In this document: positions 1 to 11,103 of the stretch, in pieces
Position numbering within the stretch: the stretch's first letter is position 1
How the letters are laid out: each line of letters starts with the position of its first letter
Source: Carnegiea gigantea
Lineage: Eukaryota > Streptophyta > Magnoliopsida > Caryophyllales > Cactaceae
Length of the DNA stretch: 64,000 bases
Direction: 5' to 3'
Assembly: GCA_029747015.1 (NCBI GenBank)
Contig: JAKOGI010002983.1
Coordinates: 1-64,000 of the forward strand
Program-made: the position numbers and the translations under genes
Notes under the pieces: generated by a model
Databases searched by the model: none
The model's input: the letters and a program-made list of their open reading frames with translations, nothing else
Told to the model about the DNA's origin: nothing

Positions 1-1536
1 GGGGGGGGGGTTGGGGGGGAGTAGCATGGAGCAAGTATGAGGGTTGTATGTGGAAGGAGAGGTTCTATGGATAAGGATTCACAAGAATCAAACTAGTAAA
101 CTATATTTCAAATTGAAGCAGGCAAACCTCCGGCTCAGTAGAATATCATAAAATGAATGAATAAAGCAAATTCGGTTGATTATTAAGTTCATCCAACTGC
201 AAAGCACCTTCATAGACTCCAGCCTGAAATTGATGGAAGTCATTCAGGAAACACATGAATCACATTAAGGTATTATGCAAGAAGCAAAAGCTGTATACTT
301 CTAGGCTATTCCCGTTGTAGTCTTGATTTCACCTCTTGTGAGTTGTAACTGTACTGGATACTGAACACTCTAACTAATATTAGGTGCTGTATGAGAAAAT
401 ATAGATTCATATCAGGAGCACAAAATTAGAAAGGAGTCACATGCCGTATCACAGTATAGTCTGCATAGATTGGCAAGAATGTTAGCTGTCCTGAGTGATT
501 CAAAAAGCAAAGAGCATTATGATTTACCTCTCGGCAAAGAGGGCACCTCTCCTTTGGAGATGCTGCCAGTAGTCCATCAACTACAGTCACTGATGCACAA
601 GAGCAGGCATACATGTAGCAGAAGGTATGACCACAGGTAAGAGTGACAGGGTCAAACACCGTGTCCTGTTTTCCGCATTCGAAAAATCCATTAGGTTTTT
701 GCAATTCCATCCAAACTCTTAGCACTCTTCCACATTTCAAATACACATCAACAGTTTATTTGTTGAATGTGCGCTAAAGACATTGAGAGAAAATCCCCCC
801 CCGGGGACTTCCCGGGCACATAGGGGGAGCAAAGGATGGTTCGTGAACCCTGTCTGGCTCAATACTAGGTACCAGCTACGAATTAAGGACCTTAGCTGTG
901 AAGGTGGCATATCAGTGAGAATGGCCCAACCTAATTCCTATTGTTGCATGCAGGGGTGGATCTCTTCAAGAGACACGGGTGTCCTGGTCACCCATTCAAC
1001 TTCTTTTGATAAATTTTGCATGAAGGTTAATAAACCATCACAAATTAGTGATACTAGCCAAGTTCCCTACAACTCAGAAGTGAGAGACCCTAAACCAAGT
1101 TTTAGGTGCCAGTGGTTGCGTAGAATCAAATCTGAACCTCAAGGTTGGAAATTCTGGCTGCTACAGCACACTGCAATTCTCATGGGGAAAATATTACGCA
1201 TATTTGATGCATGACAGCCTCATGATTCTAAATGCAGGTTGCGACAAAGAAAATGGGAAACTAGCCCTAATCCAGGAGTTGAATAGTTAATTTGGCTCTA
1301 AAAAATTTTATAACCGTTCCTTGCGCTAGTAAATATCCTAGGGTCAGCTATAAGCCAAGGATCAAGCAGTTCAGAGAGGTCTCCATCATCAAATAGATCA
1401 AATTGAAATATATAATAAAATACTTAAAAGGAAACTTGACGCAGCAAGGATGGGCATTGCAGAATAATAGTCCATTCTCATCTGTTTCTCTTTGAGCCTT
1501 ACTAAAATTGTTATAAATCAACACCCTCTTTGACCG

Positions 1537-1566
1537 CCCCCCCCCCCCCCCCCCAAAAAAAAAAAA
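1537..1566. repeat. Homopolymer pair C18-A12 in NLA intron 3
   Basis: An uninterrupted C run (1537-1554) followed directly by an A run (1555-1566) lies between exons 3 and 4. The rest of this 1.46-kb intron (666-2125) shows no other gene. The run is prone to slippage and to assembly error. Confidence 0.9.
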
Positions 1567-3071
1567 CACAACTAAGAAATATTTGTTGGGGTGATCAAGC
1601 TGCTGGCAAGACAACTGTTAATGATTGAAAGTTGTAATGTTTACTCTTCAGTCTTCACGCACTACATTCCAGTTCACATCTAAGGATTTTTGTTCTGTCA
1701 AGAGACGGATAGAAATGCCATCATGGACAAATAACCTGTTGTGACACAATCGAATGCAGAACACAGAAACAGACACAATTACTTTGTTGCGGTGAGATAA
1801 AAAAATAGGTGGATATTGCCATGGTTCATGAATAGCTAAAAATTCTTAGAATAATATGAAAAGGCCAGCGTCACCCATGAGGGGAGGTTTCAAGATAAGC
1901 TCTGTGACAATTCATGCTTCATTCTTAAACATGGATAAAGATTGATAATCAAGTTGAATATTCAAACATACAAGTGGAACAGCTGACCCAGAATTATATA
2001 TGTATATTTATTAAAAAAAGTCAACTTCAAGCTATTGGTTTTGTAAAGCTTCAAATCCATGTGACCAAACAATGAATAAAGTACAAAACTGTAAAAAGCT
2101 GTTGGACAGAGATATGTGTACTCACCAAACAAACAGAACACGTCAAGTCAATATCAAGCTTGATGGAGTTGAAGAGCTCACAGATTAAAGATGGCTTCCA
2201 TCAGTAAATTTCAGATAGCAGCACTCAAACAATTCAGACGGCGTTTTAGTCTTTGCATTTGGATTCTCTTCCCTCAAATTGATGTGGAAAGCCATAAGCT
2301 CACAGAGCCATGGAGACTGGAGGATCTCGGCATGCATATTTTGGGCTTCAGATTTGAACTTTTGAGCTTGCTCAGAGTCATGAATCTGTCATTAAAATAA
2401 TTATATCAACACAAGCAAATTATCTTGCAAATTACCTATTATTTTAATGTCTTGACAGATTCCACAGAATCCCAACGAATCTCTAAAGTCAGAAGGTTCT
2501 ACCTTATCATACTTCTTCAAAATTTTCCGAACTGCGATGGCATTAATCACGGCGTAAGTAACTAGGTCCTGTCCCTCCTGAATCAAAGAACCATGGTCAT
2601 GCTTGCCTTTGCACCATACATAATACTTTTTAAAACCTTTTGCCAGATGCAAGCTGAACAACTTTTGAGCGCGATCATTGAAACAAGATACTATGGCTGA
2701 CATTTCGTTGAGCAGAGAAGGGAAAAATGTCCCATCGCATACTGCAAGCAGATTATCACCATTACAAATCAACCAATTGCAGATTAATCATTGAATCAGC
2801 CATAGTCTCGCATGCTAGAATGTAGTATTTGAAATCACACAAAAAGATACAGGTTTCACTAGTCAAAAAAGCTATTTTGCTTCAAAAAACGTATTCAAGG
2901 CCAGATAAGACTGTCCCAAAAGTACCCCTTCTAACCATGCTTAGTATTGTTGCACTTAGTTCCAATACCATGGCATTTCTCAGAGCAATTCTTTACCATT
3001 AAGTATAATATCCCCAAGTGAAAAGTATGTGTACCCTCTTCATATAGTCAATAAACCACTTTGCTAAATAA

Positions 3072-3250
3072 GGTAAGCAACTTCTGCGCATGATAATTGA
3101 AACAAGACATTGTGGCTGACATTTCCTTGACAAAGACTGGAAGAAATGCCCACCGCATACGCAAATGTAGATTAATTACCATTAGATTTAAACTAAATCT
3201 GGATCATTGACACTAGGAATCAGCCATGACACGGCCTGGCACTTTGTAAT
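3072..3250 (-). repeat. Degenerate partial duplicate of NLA exon 2 inside intron 1
   Basis: The stretch around 3078-3160 matches the first part of exon 2 and its acceptor (about 2655-2750) with many substitutions; both contain the TGGCTGACATTTC stretch and the CGCATAC end. Similarity continues upstream of the exon into intron 1 (an ATCAGCCAT block in both). The copy has small indels and no reading frame. It is an old local duplication, not a usable alternative exon. Confidence 0.7.
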
Positions 3251-3865
3251 ATAGACTTGACAGGTGAAAAACTATGTTGCTCACAAGATTATGGGGTAAT
3301 ATGGCCCCATAAAAAGTATGCATGCCCTGTTCAAATACACTCCGTAAATGCATCTCAACCTTGACAAAGAGGACGTTCATATGATTATGTGAAGGAAGGA
3401 CCTGTGAAAATACATAACTTAGAAATAAAATCTTAAGCCATGCAAAATTGATTAAAATTTAAAATAAATACACACGAATCTAAAATAACATGAAGATGCG
3501 AAATCAAGGTTAAATTGTTAGCTCTAGGTGATCAACATAACATGCATAAGCCAAAGGGTCACATACTCTACAATATCAAATCAACAAACTCAGCGTCATT
3601 CCACCAGAAAGCCTTGAAGAAACATCCAAATTCAAACAAATTGGAAATTTTGTTCAATTCATTTATCGTTAGGGGATTTCAGAACTTACCAGCGCATTGA
3701 AGAGGGCAGTTGGAGGCAGTACGGTCGCCATTAACAGAGTCGTGATGAGATTGAAGGTCTTGCCTACATTTCTTCAGAATCTTCTTCAATTTTTTGAACC
3801 CAACTTCTGGCAGATCTTTCTTCATTCCTTGCATGTACTCGGCGTATGTCTTGCAGAATTTCATT

Positions 3866-3899
3866 CTCCCTCTCTCTCTCTGTCTCTCTCTCTCTCTCT
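3866..3899. repeat. CT/GA microsatellite directly upstream of the NLA start codon
   Basis: A (CT)n tract begins two bases outside the ATG of the NLA-like gene; on the gene strand it is a (GA)n leader ending at the start codon. Such tracts are common in plant 5' UTRs. I found no miR827-like complementary site in the adjoining leader by eye. Confidence 0.85.
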
Positions 3900-3900
3900 A

Positions 3901-4271
3901 GATGGCTCGCAATAAATACACCAGAAGACAGATTTTTAAAAGCTACCCAGAACGTAATCGATCAACCAATTCAAAGGTCTTCGGGTTTGGTTTGCATTTA
4001 CTGGATCGATATAAAAATATTATACGAATTGTACGTGAAATCGAAGTCTGATGAAGACGTTATTCCAATATAAAGGAGCTATCAGTCTCTCTCTTTGTCT
4101 CTAAGGGGCTTTGTTTAATGGCAGATGGAAGGCAGTAGGGACAGATCCCTTGACGAGAGAGAAAATACCCAAGGCTGATTGGGAATGGGCCAATCGCTTT
4201 GCAGAAATTTATAGGATGAGGTCACCTGGGTTGGGAAAATTGGACCATAGGCCATGCCTGAAAATTGATAA
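3901..4271. other. 5' flank of the NLA-like gene
   Basis: There is no reading frame of note here. It should hold the 5' UTR and proximal promoter of the minus-strand gene, but I cannot fix a TATA box or start site. A second CT-rich patch lies at 4086-4102. The TRIM element begins at 4272, within about 400 bp of the start codon. Confidence 0.5.
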
Positions 4272-4320
4272 TGTTGGAAACTTAGAAGGTAAAAAGCGGA
4301 GTTTGTCATACATTGATAAA

Positions 4321-5544
4321 TGATCTATTTTTATTTGTAATAAAATACAGTTGTAAGTTACAAGAAAATATAAGAAGATAAAGAAGTCATAAAAAACTGC
4401 AAGAAGATGTAAGGAGTTGTATAGAGATATGTGAGGAGTTGTAAGAAGTTGTAAGGATAGACGTAAAGAGTTGTTAAATTGTTAAAGAGTTGTATAGTAT
4501 AATTTGTAGACATGTATGCATGTTATTGGTGTTTAATGTGTGATTTATGAAATAACGTGTAATATATTAGTCATATTTACGAATCAAATTTGATACCATC
4601 AATAAACAAATAATTTCTTAATATTATTGAAACAAAATTTGTTTCTTTTACAATGAACGTTTTGGATGAGAAATAATAATATTAAAATAATATAATTAAT
4701 GAAAATAAGCTTATAACCAAGTAAATTAAACAACAATAAAATATATTAAACCCGACAAATTTTTTCAATTGAAACTTCCTACACTTCAGGTGATTTCTTA
4801 TATCTACATTAGTTTGATCTCCCAATAAGCAAAGTCTAGCCAAAAAAAATAAAAATTCTCACAAAAAATGCAACTCTTAAAATAAGATCCTATTTGAAGT
4901 AAACAATTTTAAATGAGACAGGAGCAACAGCTTGAGATAATCGTTTCTTGTTGTACTCTCCACAATCTTGTTATTCTGCATAATAAGTGCATATCAATCT
5001 CAGCAAGGGAACAAAATTTGGAATGACCACTGAATATTCAACCGTAGAATGATAGCAATAAACTTGTCACAGTTAACTTTAGGGATTAAATAACTATAAT
5101 ACTTTCATCACATACAGCTTGATAGTTTTTATATATGATTCAGACTTAAACATGAACGAAAGTTTTGTATTATAATTTTAAAAGCATGTTCCCTTATTTC
5201 ATCTATAATAACATATATTGTTCAAGTCGAAACTTAAATATAATTTACGTCATTAAATTTTGTTTTTATGTTTATATAAATGTTGTGTTCATCATAACAT
5301 ATTCACAAATTCTGTATATTGATAGTATTAAAAAAATATACATATTTTTGTAATTAATAGAACAAAGATAAATAAATGTTATACAAAAATCTAAATGGGA
5401 TGTAAGAAGATGTAAGAAAATATAAAAATATATAAGAAGCTATGAGGATTTTGTTAAGGATGTAAGGAGATGTAAGGAGCTGTAAGGAGATGTAAGAAGC
5501 TGTAAGAAGCTGTAAGTTATTAGCTAAATCCTCTCAAACGCAAA
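4321..5544. mobile_element. Unclassified AT-rich insertion splitting TRIM LTR1
   Basis: About 1.2 kb interrupts LTR1 relative to LTR2. Near both ends it carries clusters of a TGTAAGRAG motif, at about 4350-4470 and 5398-5517, in the same orientation. Subterminal motif clusters suggest a non-autonomous DNA transposon (hAT or Mutator type), but I see no clear terminal inverted repeats and the direct orientation is atypical. The interior (4520-5390) is very AT-rich and has no convincing gene. Confidence 0.5.
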
Positions 5545-5687
5545 AAGAATAGGGCCAAAATATGAGTATGTATATAAGTTTATGAAATACTCCATTCATT
5601 GCTAATTATTTTTAGGTTGGAATTGCATTTGAACTTATATATATGACTCATTTGTTTATGGCCCAACTAATAGACAAAAATTTAACA

Positions 5688-5699
5688 TGGTATCAGAGC
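5688..5699 (+). promoter_or_regulatory. TRIM primer-binding site (initiator Met tRNA)
   Basis: TGGTATCAGAGC begins immediately after the LTR1 end and is a perfect match to the iMet-tRNA primer site used by TRIM and many other plant LTR elements. Confidence 0.85.
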
Positions 5700-5971
5700 A
5701 AACTAATCGACCTTGATTTGTTGCCGTCCCTATTTGATTGAAATTGTATGTAAGTGTTCAGTCTTATAAATAACTCACACGTGAGGGAACATATTGGAGT
5801 GTGAAAGTGGGGTTTGTCCCACATTGATAAAATTGAATGGCTTAAATTAAACATGTATATATATTTGTGAGTTACTCCACCTATTATCAATTGGTTTTGG
5901 GTTGAAACTTCATTTGAACTTATATATACGATTCATTTGTTTATGGCCCAACTGATATAAAAAATTTAACA

Positions 5972-6427
5972 TTAGAAGTGGTTCGTGTAAGTGTTTCATT
6001 AACTGTAGATAGCAAGAACTACAACTACCTAAATTCTGTCTCATGGGCATGTTCTTTTCAATGTTTGATAAATATTCATTATCGGCATTTAATATATTTT
6101 AGCATAATTTAGCATAGTTAAACATAATTTAATATCATTCAACATAATTCAATTTAGTACAATTCAACATAATTTAACACTTGTAAAAGCATTTAATTGC
6201 TTAAATTATGATTAAATGCAAATCATCTATTCTTTGTCAATAATTGGATTTATTTTACTAATAATATAAATACTTTTATTTTAAAATTCGTTTACATTTG
6301 AAAAATTACATTGTATAATGAAATAAAATGTTTCACAATTTAAGTGCAATATAAAAAATTAATATTACTATATTCATAAAATGTATATTATTGATGAATT
6401 ATTATATTATATAAATACATAGATTTG
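5972..6427. other. AT-rich spacer with short CATAATTTA repeats
   Basis: No gene is seen. Between about 6100 and 6180 a degenerate 10-12 bp unit (AACATAATTTAA-like) recurs six or more times. This lies between the TRIM element and the 3' limit of the recognisable gag-like region of the next element. Confidence 0.5.
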
Positions 6428-7278
6428 TCATAAATTATGTAAAAATTGCATAGTTTCTTCAAACTGGTTATCCACATGACTCAAGTCCACATTAACATCA
6501 TTGTTCACAAAGAAGTTAAGAGGCCTCAAAAATTCATGCCTATGGGAAGGACAGGGCAGTGACCAAGTAAGAGAAGCGAGAGTTAAGCCAAGAAGGTTGG
6601 GGGACATGTATTTAACAAGCTCAAGACAAGGAGGAGAAACCTCATGCACAAGCATCTCAAATGACTCTCCTAAAGGAATCTCCTGAACTATACAATTCTC
6701 CTCATCAACATTACAATTGCACCAATCATCACACTCACGATCAAGCACACTAGCATTACTTTAGCATTCCTCACTCTTCTTGAGCATTCCTAGAGAAGCT
6801 AAGGAAGAGGGGGGGGGGTCAAGGATAATCAGGGCATCCTCGAGGGTTTCCATAGAAATGCTAGCATCAAAGGGAGAACCACATGTAAAAGAAGGTGAAG
6901 AGATGACTTTCTTACTCTCAAAGTCACATAAATGAGTATCAAATTGAAATTCAGAGCTCAAAGGGCAGAGGACTCAAACTCACCCAACAAATAACCCTCA
7001 GGTGGGGAAGGTCCAACTCTAAGGTCGGCCTCATGTAACACATGCACAGTACTCTCTACATGAATTTTAACCAGCTCTGAGAATTGATTTATAAATGTAC
7101 TTGTCATGTTCTCCATGGACTCTCTATAGTTTTTCATTTCTTGCTCAAATTGCTCAAGTCTAGAGCCCATAGAAATAACATGAGGAAAAGAGTTAGTATC
7201 ATGGCCGGACGATTGATAAGAATCACAAGGAAGGGGACCATATTCAAGAGATTGGGGAAGAAGCACAAGATTCACCAA
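6428..7278 (-). pseudogene. gag-side ORF remnant of a minus-strand Athila/Tat-like element
   Basis: Three minus-strand frames (7278-6958, 6961-6761, 6748-6428) read as one acidic, low-complexity protein broken by frameshifts. They contain a coiled-coil-prone stretch (SRLEQFEQEMKNYRESMENM) and an acidic part (CDDWCNCNVDEENCIVQEIP). The same protein reappears at 63438-64000, so it belongs to a repeat family rather than a host gene. By position, 3' of a primer site, it is the gag or gag-linker region. No protease or reverse transcriptase follows; the sequence ends near 6428. I do not recognise a defined domain. Confidence 0.6.
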
Positions 7279-7747
7279 ATTATTCCTTGTAATTTAATCT
7301 TGCATGAAAAACATGGATAAGGGAATGACATCCCGAATGCCTAACTAACCTCCTCAAACTTATTTGTATCGCCAACTAACCATTTAAGAATATCCCAAAC
7401 TTAATCAACAATTTTCGAATGAAGTCTCAATACTGCAAAAGAGTACGAGTTTCATAATCCTCACCCTCACTAATAGCGCACAAGATTTCCTATTTTCCAT
7501 ATGAATAACCGTAATGAGCATATTAAGCAAAACATTTAAAGGATCCCCATAATGGTAAACAACTATTGCTTATATGGGGCGAAATGAAAATTTACCGTTT
7601 TCAAAAACAGATTTAAAATGTTTCAATTTCTAAGGATGTTTAGTTTTTTAGTACACATGACTAAAACACACAAACATCACTAAAATAAATATTGAAGAGC
7701 TATGAAAACACAAGTGGCCTAATTTTGCGCCACTGTCCCCAGCAATG
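7279..7747 (-). other. Untranslated leader of the minus-strand Athila/Tat-like element
   Basis: This lies between the primer site and the gag-like frames. No convincing ORF is present and it is AT-rich. The position matches the long leader between primer site and gag in Athila/Tat elements. Confidence 0.5.
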
Positions 7748-7764
7748 ACGCTAATTTGGTGAGT
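7748..7764 (-). promoter_or_regulatory. Degenerate primer-binding site for tRNA-Asp
   Basis: Plus-strand CCCCAGCAATGACGCTA resembles the 3' end of plant tRNA-Asp (CCCCGGCAACGGCGCCA), so the minus strand reads as a decayed tRNA-Asp primer site. Athila/Tat elements use this tRNA. The site fixes the element orientation and the LTR boundary near 7765. Confidence 0.65.
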
Positions 7765-10130
7765 AGTATTTTGGACAATAAGGGTGGAAATTTTGTTGTC
7801 CTCTGGGACAGAGTTGAAATCAAGTCACTTGTTATCCTACCTAAATCTAATGTAAGGAAAGTAATAAATGTGACTAAGTATGATAGTTAATTAAACTAAT
7901 TGTTCACTAATTTTAATCTCAATATAATTAATCAAACTAATCTAAAACAAAATACAATTAGCACAATCAATACAAAACATGATTCTAACTAACAATAGAG
8001 TGACAAAGCATCTGATTTAACTGGGAAAACATTAAATCTTCTAACTAAGAGAAGCTAGAGAAAATAGACTAGCTCAAAAAGTTTAAAAATCCAACAATGG
8101 AGGTTTGGCATCCATCGTTCGAGCAAGTGGATGAAACTTGTGGCGAATCTAACCCATAAGTAATCATATGTTCAACTTGTCAAAAGTGGATTTTCAAATC
8201 CCAGCTTGAAATCCTAAATAAAGAAGGGGAGAGTTGAAATGAAGATTTGATATATGAAAGAGCAAGCTTGAAAATAGAGAAAGGAAAAAAAAAAAAAAAC
8301 GAGATTCAAAAGTAAACATCATTGAAGTATGAAACTACAAATGCAATTGAAGAGTTTGAAGAGCAATTGCCACTTAAAGAGATTCAAATACTTGTAATTA
8401 ACAATTAAATAAATTGAAATGTGGCTATATTAGCAAAACTGAGTACTAATATACTCCTAAATACTACCTTCAGAACCCTAAAAACCAAGCTAACCCTACT
8501 TTAAAACCTAGGTAATTAAACAAACGGGGAAAGAGATTTATGTAGACTTCAAATTGGCAAATTTGATACAGTTGTGCCATGTGGCATGGGTAGACCGTGC
8601 TAAGTTTTTGGACTTCAGCACAGGAACAAAGCAGGATAAGAATTTGGGACGACCATCCCAAAATTTTGCCTTATTCTTCTTCCTTGTTTCTTCGACAATT
8701 TTTGTAAGTATTGACACGACCTTGCCTCATGGTCATCCCGAGTTAACGCACCTAACTTTTAGGACATTTGTATCCATTATTCATCATTTGAGCAATTGTC
8801 TTTATTACATACATGCCAACAAAACACTAATGAGCAACCTAATTTACCACTTATTATTTGCAAAATCTAGGTATAATAAGCTATGAAAATCATGCATATT
8901 GAGCCCAAATAGTTATCGGTGTTATCCTGAGACGAAATGGATTAGCCTAAAACCTTAAAAACCAATAATAACAGCTAGCTTCCACTACTAGAGCAAGTGG
9001 ATGAAACTTGGGGCTTGACTTCCACTTATTCTCACTAATCTCGCCTAGCTAATTCTAATCTAATCCATAGCTAACCAAGTATTAAACTTTTCACAAGTGG
9101 GTTTTCAAACAGTAATTGAATGAAGGAGTTGAAAATAGAGATGAAAGATAAGAAAGAGCAAGATTGAAAGTATAGAAAGGAAAAAAAAAAAAAAAGATTC
9201 AAAAGAGAACAATATCATTAAATCATGGAATTAACCCAAAGCAAGAAGATTTGCATGCTAAAAGAGAAGAGTAAAGGAGAGAGATTGAGCAAACTAGTTA
9301 TTCAATTGAAGAGCTTGAAGAGCAAATGCCATTGAAAGAGATTCGAATACTTATAATTGACACTTACATAACTCGAAACATGACAATGTTAGCAAAATTG
9401 AACATTAATATACTCCTAAGATCTGCCTTGAGAATCTTGAAAACTAAGCTAACCCTACTTTAAAACCTAGATAATTACACAAAAGGGGAAAGAGATTTTC
9501 ATGGACTCCGAATCAGCGAACTTGATATGGTCGTGCCATGTGGCATGGGCAGACCGTTCCAGATTTCTAGACTTCAGCACAGGAGCATGACAGAATAGGA
9601 ATTTGGTGTGACCATGCCAAATTTCTACTAATGTTTTTATTCCTTATTTCTCTAGCAGTTTTTGAACTTGTTGGCTTGACCTTACTTCATGGTTATCCCA
9701 AGTTAACATGCCTATTTGTATCTATTATCCGTTGTTTGAGTAATTGTCTTTATTACCCACAAGCCAACAAAACACTAATGAACAATCCAATTTACCAATT
9801 ATTATGAGCAAAATCGAGGCATAACAAGCTATAAAATTAACGCATATTAAGTTTAAACATTTATCATGGTTATCTTAAGAGAAAATGGAATAGCTTAAAA
9901 GCTTAAAAGCCAACAACAAAGGTTGACTTCCACTGCTATGGCAAGTGGATGGAACGTGCGGCTTGACCTCCACTTATTCTCATTAATCTTGCCTAGCTAA
10001 TTCTTATCTAACCCATAACTAACCAAATATTAAACTTTTCAAAAGTTGGTTTTCAAACTGTAATTTAAATGAAGGGTAGAGTTGAAAATGGAGATTTGAG
10101 ATGAGAAAGAGCAAGATTGAAAGTAGGAGT
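7765..10130 (-). repeat. LTR with about 0.95-kb tandem units (block A)
   Basis: After the LTR end (7765-8100) come two full units and a partial third, starting near 8108, 8973 and 9924. Each starts at a CAAGTGGATG-containing box and later has an A-rich run, a CTAATTTACCA box and a GAGCCCAAA-like end. Read on the minus strand the unit resembles the start of an Athila/Tat-type LTR, including a stretch also seen at the start of the 10131 LTR. The third unit stops at about 10130, where the nested elements begin. No gene is present; short frames here are shadows. Confidence 0.75.
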
Positions 10131-10956
10131 TTAACCTGAAATTATGTTAATTTATACGCTTTTATTATCTAAAATTTGCTCAAAATGAATTGGTAAATTA
10201 GAATTTTATTAATACTATTCTTTATTTTGTAGGAATTGGAAAAAACTTTAAAAAACAATAAATACCTAGCTTAAAGGAAGCTTTCAGTCAAGTGGAAGAG
10301 AAGAAGAAAGAAGATGAAGGAGAAAAAATGAACCCTAGCCCAGCCCACACGCATTTTCCTTCTCCTTCTCTTCAGCATCTCTCTTTCTCCCCACCTAGCG
10401 GGCCTGAAGAAGAACCTTGCTTGGCGGCCCATTTTGTGCCTGCCAAGACCTTCTCGGTCCAGTCTGTTCCCCCATTTTCCAAACAGCCTGCTCCCCCTCT
10501 TTCATTTTGTTGCTTACGTGCACCTCATGTTATGCCCATTAACACCCCAACAATCTCTCCTACACTGCTAGTCATCTTCTCCATTCTGAGAAATAGAAGT
10601 CTCACTACCTCTTCTTCTTTCCCGGGACAACCATGACTTCTCTCTCTTTCTCTCCTCCTTCAATCAATGTCATTCATTATCCCATTATCACATCCAGTCG
10701 TTACCCATCAATCCCATTATAATCACCATCAAAGCTTCTGCGGTTACAAGGGCTATAATGGAAGCAGTCGATGGAGGAATGGAGACTCAGTTCTAAGGAA
10801 TCAGAGATGGTGGTTCTGAGGGCTTAAAAAAAGAATCAGAGGCCGATGGCGGGAGGCAGAAGGAGATTAGGAGCAGAAAGTAGAAAAGTGGAGTTTAATT
10901 ATTTTTTTTTTAATTTCATTCTCAGAATTAGAATTTTAATTTTTCACAACTAGTGT
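10131..10956 (+). repeat. 5' LTR of the Athila-like element, left part
   Basis: This starts directly after the broken 0.95-kb unit. The block at 10475-10560 (CCAAACAGCCTGCTCCCC onwards) matches the 3' LTR remnant at 39990-40075. The LTR continues at 34813. A 115-codon frame (10292-10636) is LTR sequence, not a gene. The exact first base is uncertain by a few nucleotides. Confidence 0.75.
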
Positions 10957-11103
10957 TGATCCAGAAAATGTGATATCTTTGGAAGGCCCACAGGTACCCA
11001 ATCGCGAGGCAAGCCCAAATGGGTTAGTGGCCCAAACAGGACCCTTGGGGCTCCCACCAAAAGCCTAAATGGAACAAACCAGGCAGGGTCCCGCCTCTGG
11101 GGA
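10957..11103 (+). repeat. 5' LTR of the Tat-like element, left part
   Basis: This matches 34340-34497 of the 3' LTR, including the GGACCCTTGGGGCTCCCACCA block, and breaks off exactly at the GGGGA that forms the target duplication of the inner element. Confidence 0.9.

Larger units (their letters stand above)
1..3864 (-). pseudogene. NLA: SPX-RING E3 ubiquitin ligase, NLA/BAH1-like, decayed, 3' end outside window
   Basis: Five exons can be placed on the minus strand: 3864-3690, 2741-2503, 2385-2126, 665-528 and 223 downward. Introns follow GT-AG and phases match (175, 239, 260, 138 nt). Exon 1 starts MKFCKTYAEYMQG, the SPX N-terminus; exon 2 gives the SPX core ([17 protein letters not shown], then [19 protein letters not shown]); exon 3 gives the linker ending in the first RING cysteine pair (CSVC); exon 4 gives DTVFDPVTLTCGH to CPLCRE; exon 5 starts AGVYEGALQLDEL. 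The family ubiquitinates phosphate transporters at the plasma membrane and links phosphate and nitrate status (known of NLA). Lesions: exon 3 is one base short (about 2196-2198), shifting the frame into a stop; the RING reads FCYMYAC where the family has FCYMCAC, losing the fifth zinc ligand; exon 5 holds a 37-nt insertion (147-183) with an in-frame TGA. The C-terminus lies beyond base 1. Exons and splice sites are otherwise well kept, so the loss is recent, or one frameshift could be an assembly error. Confidence 0.85.
4272..5971 (+). mobile_element. TRIM miniature LTR retrotransposon, first LTR interrupted
   Basis: LTR2 (5792-5971, 180 bp) starts TATTGGAGTGTG and ends TTTAACA. The two halves of LTR1 match it: 4272-4320 (TGTTGGAAAC to CATTGATAAA) and about 5545-5687 (ending TTTAACA). 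LTR1 is followed at once by TGGTATCAGAGC, complementary to initiator methionine tRNA, then about 100 bp of internal DNA, then a purine tract (GTGAGGGAACA) next to LTR2. LTRs under 200 bp, an iMet site and no coding capacity define the TRIM class. No clear 5-bp target duplication remains (flanks GATAA and TTAGA). Confidence 0.8.

Noticed and set aside
783..1214. 143-codon plus-strand frame
   Set aside because: It lies in intron 3 of the NLA-like gene on the other strand, has no recognisable motif and begins in a C-rich run; taken as chance.
3865..4271. miR827 target site in the NLA leader
   Set aside because: I looked for the complement of the miR827 core upstream of the start codon and did not see it.
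10292..10636. 115-codon Pro/Ser-rich frame
   Set aside because: It is inside an LTR; the matching LTR at 39985-40180 does not keep the frame.
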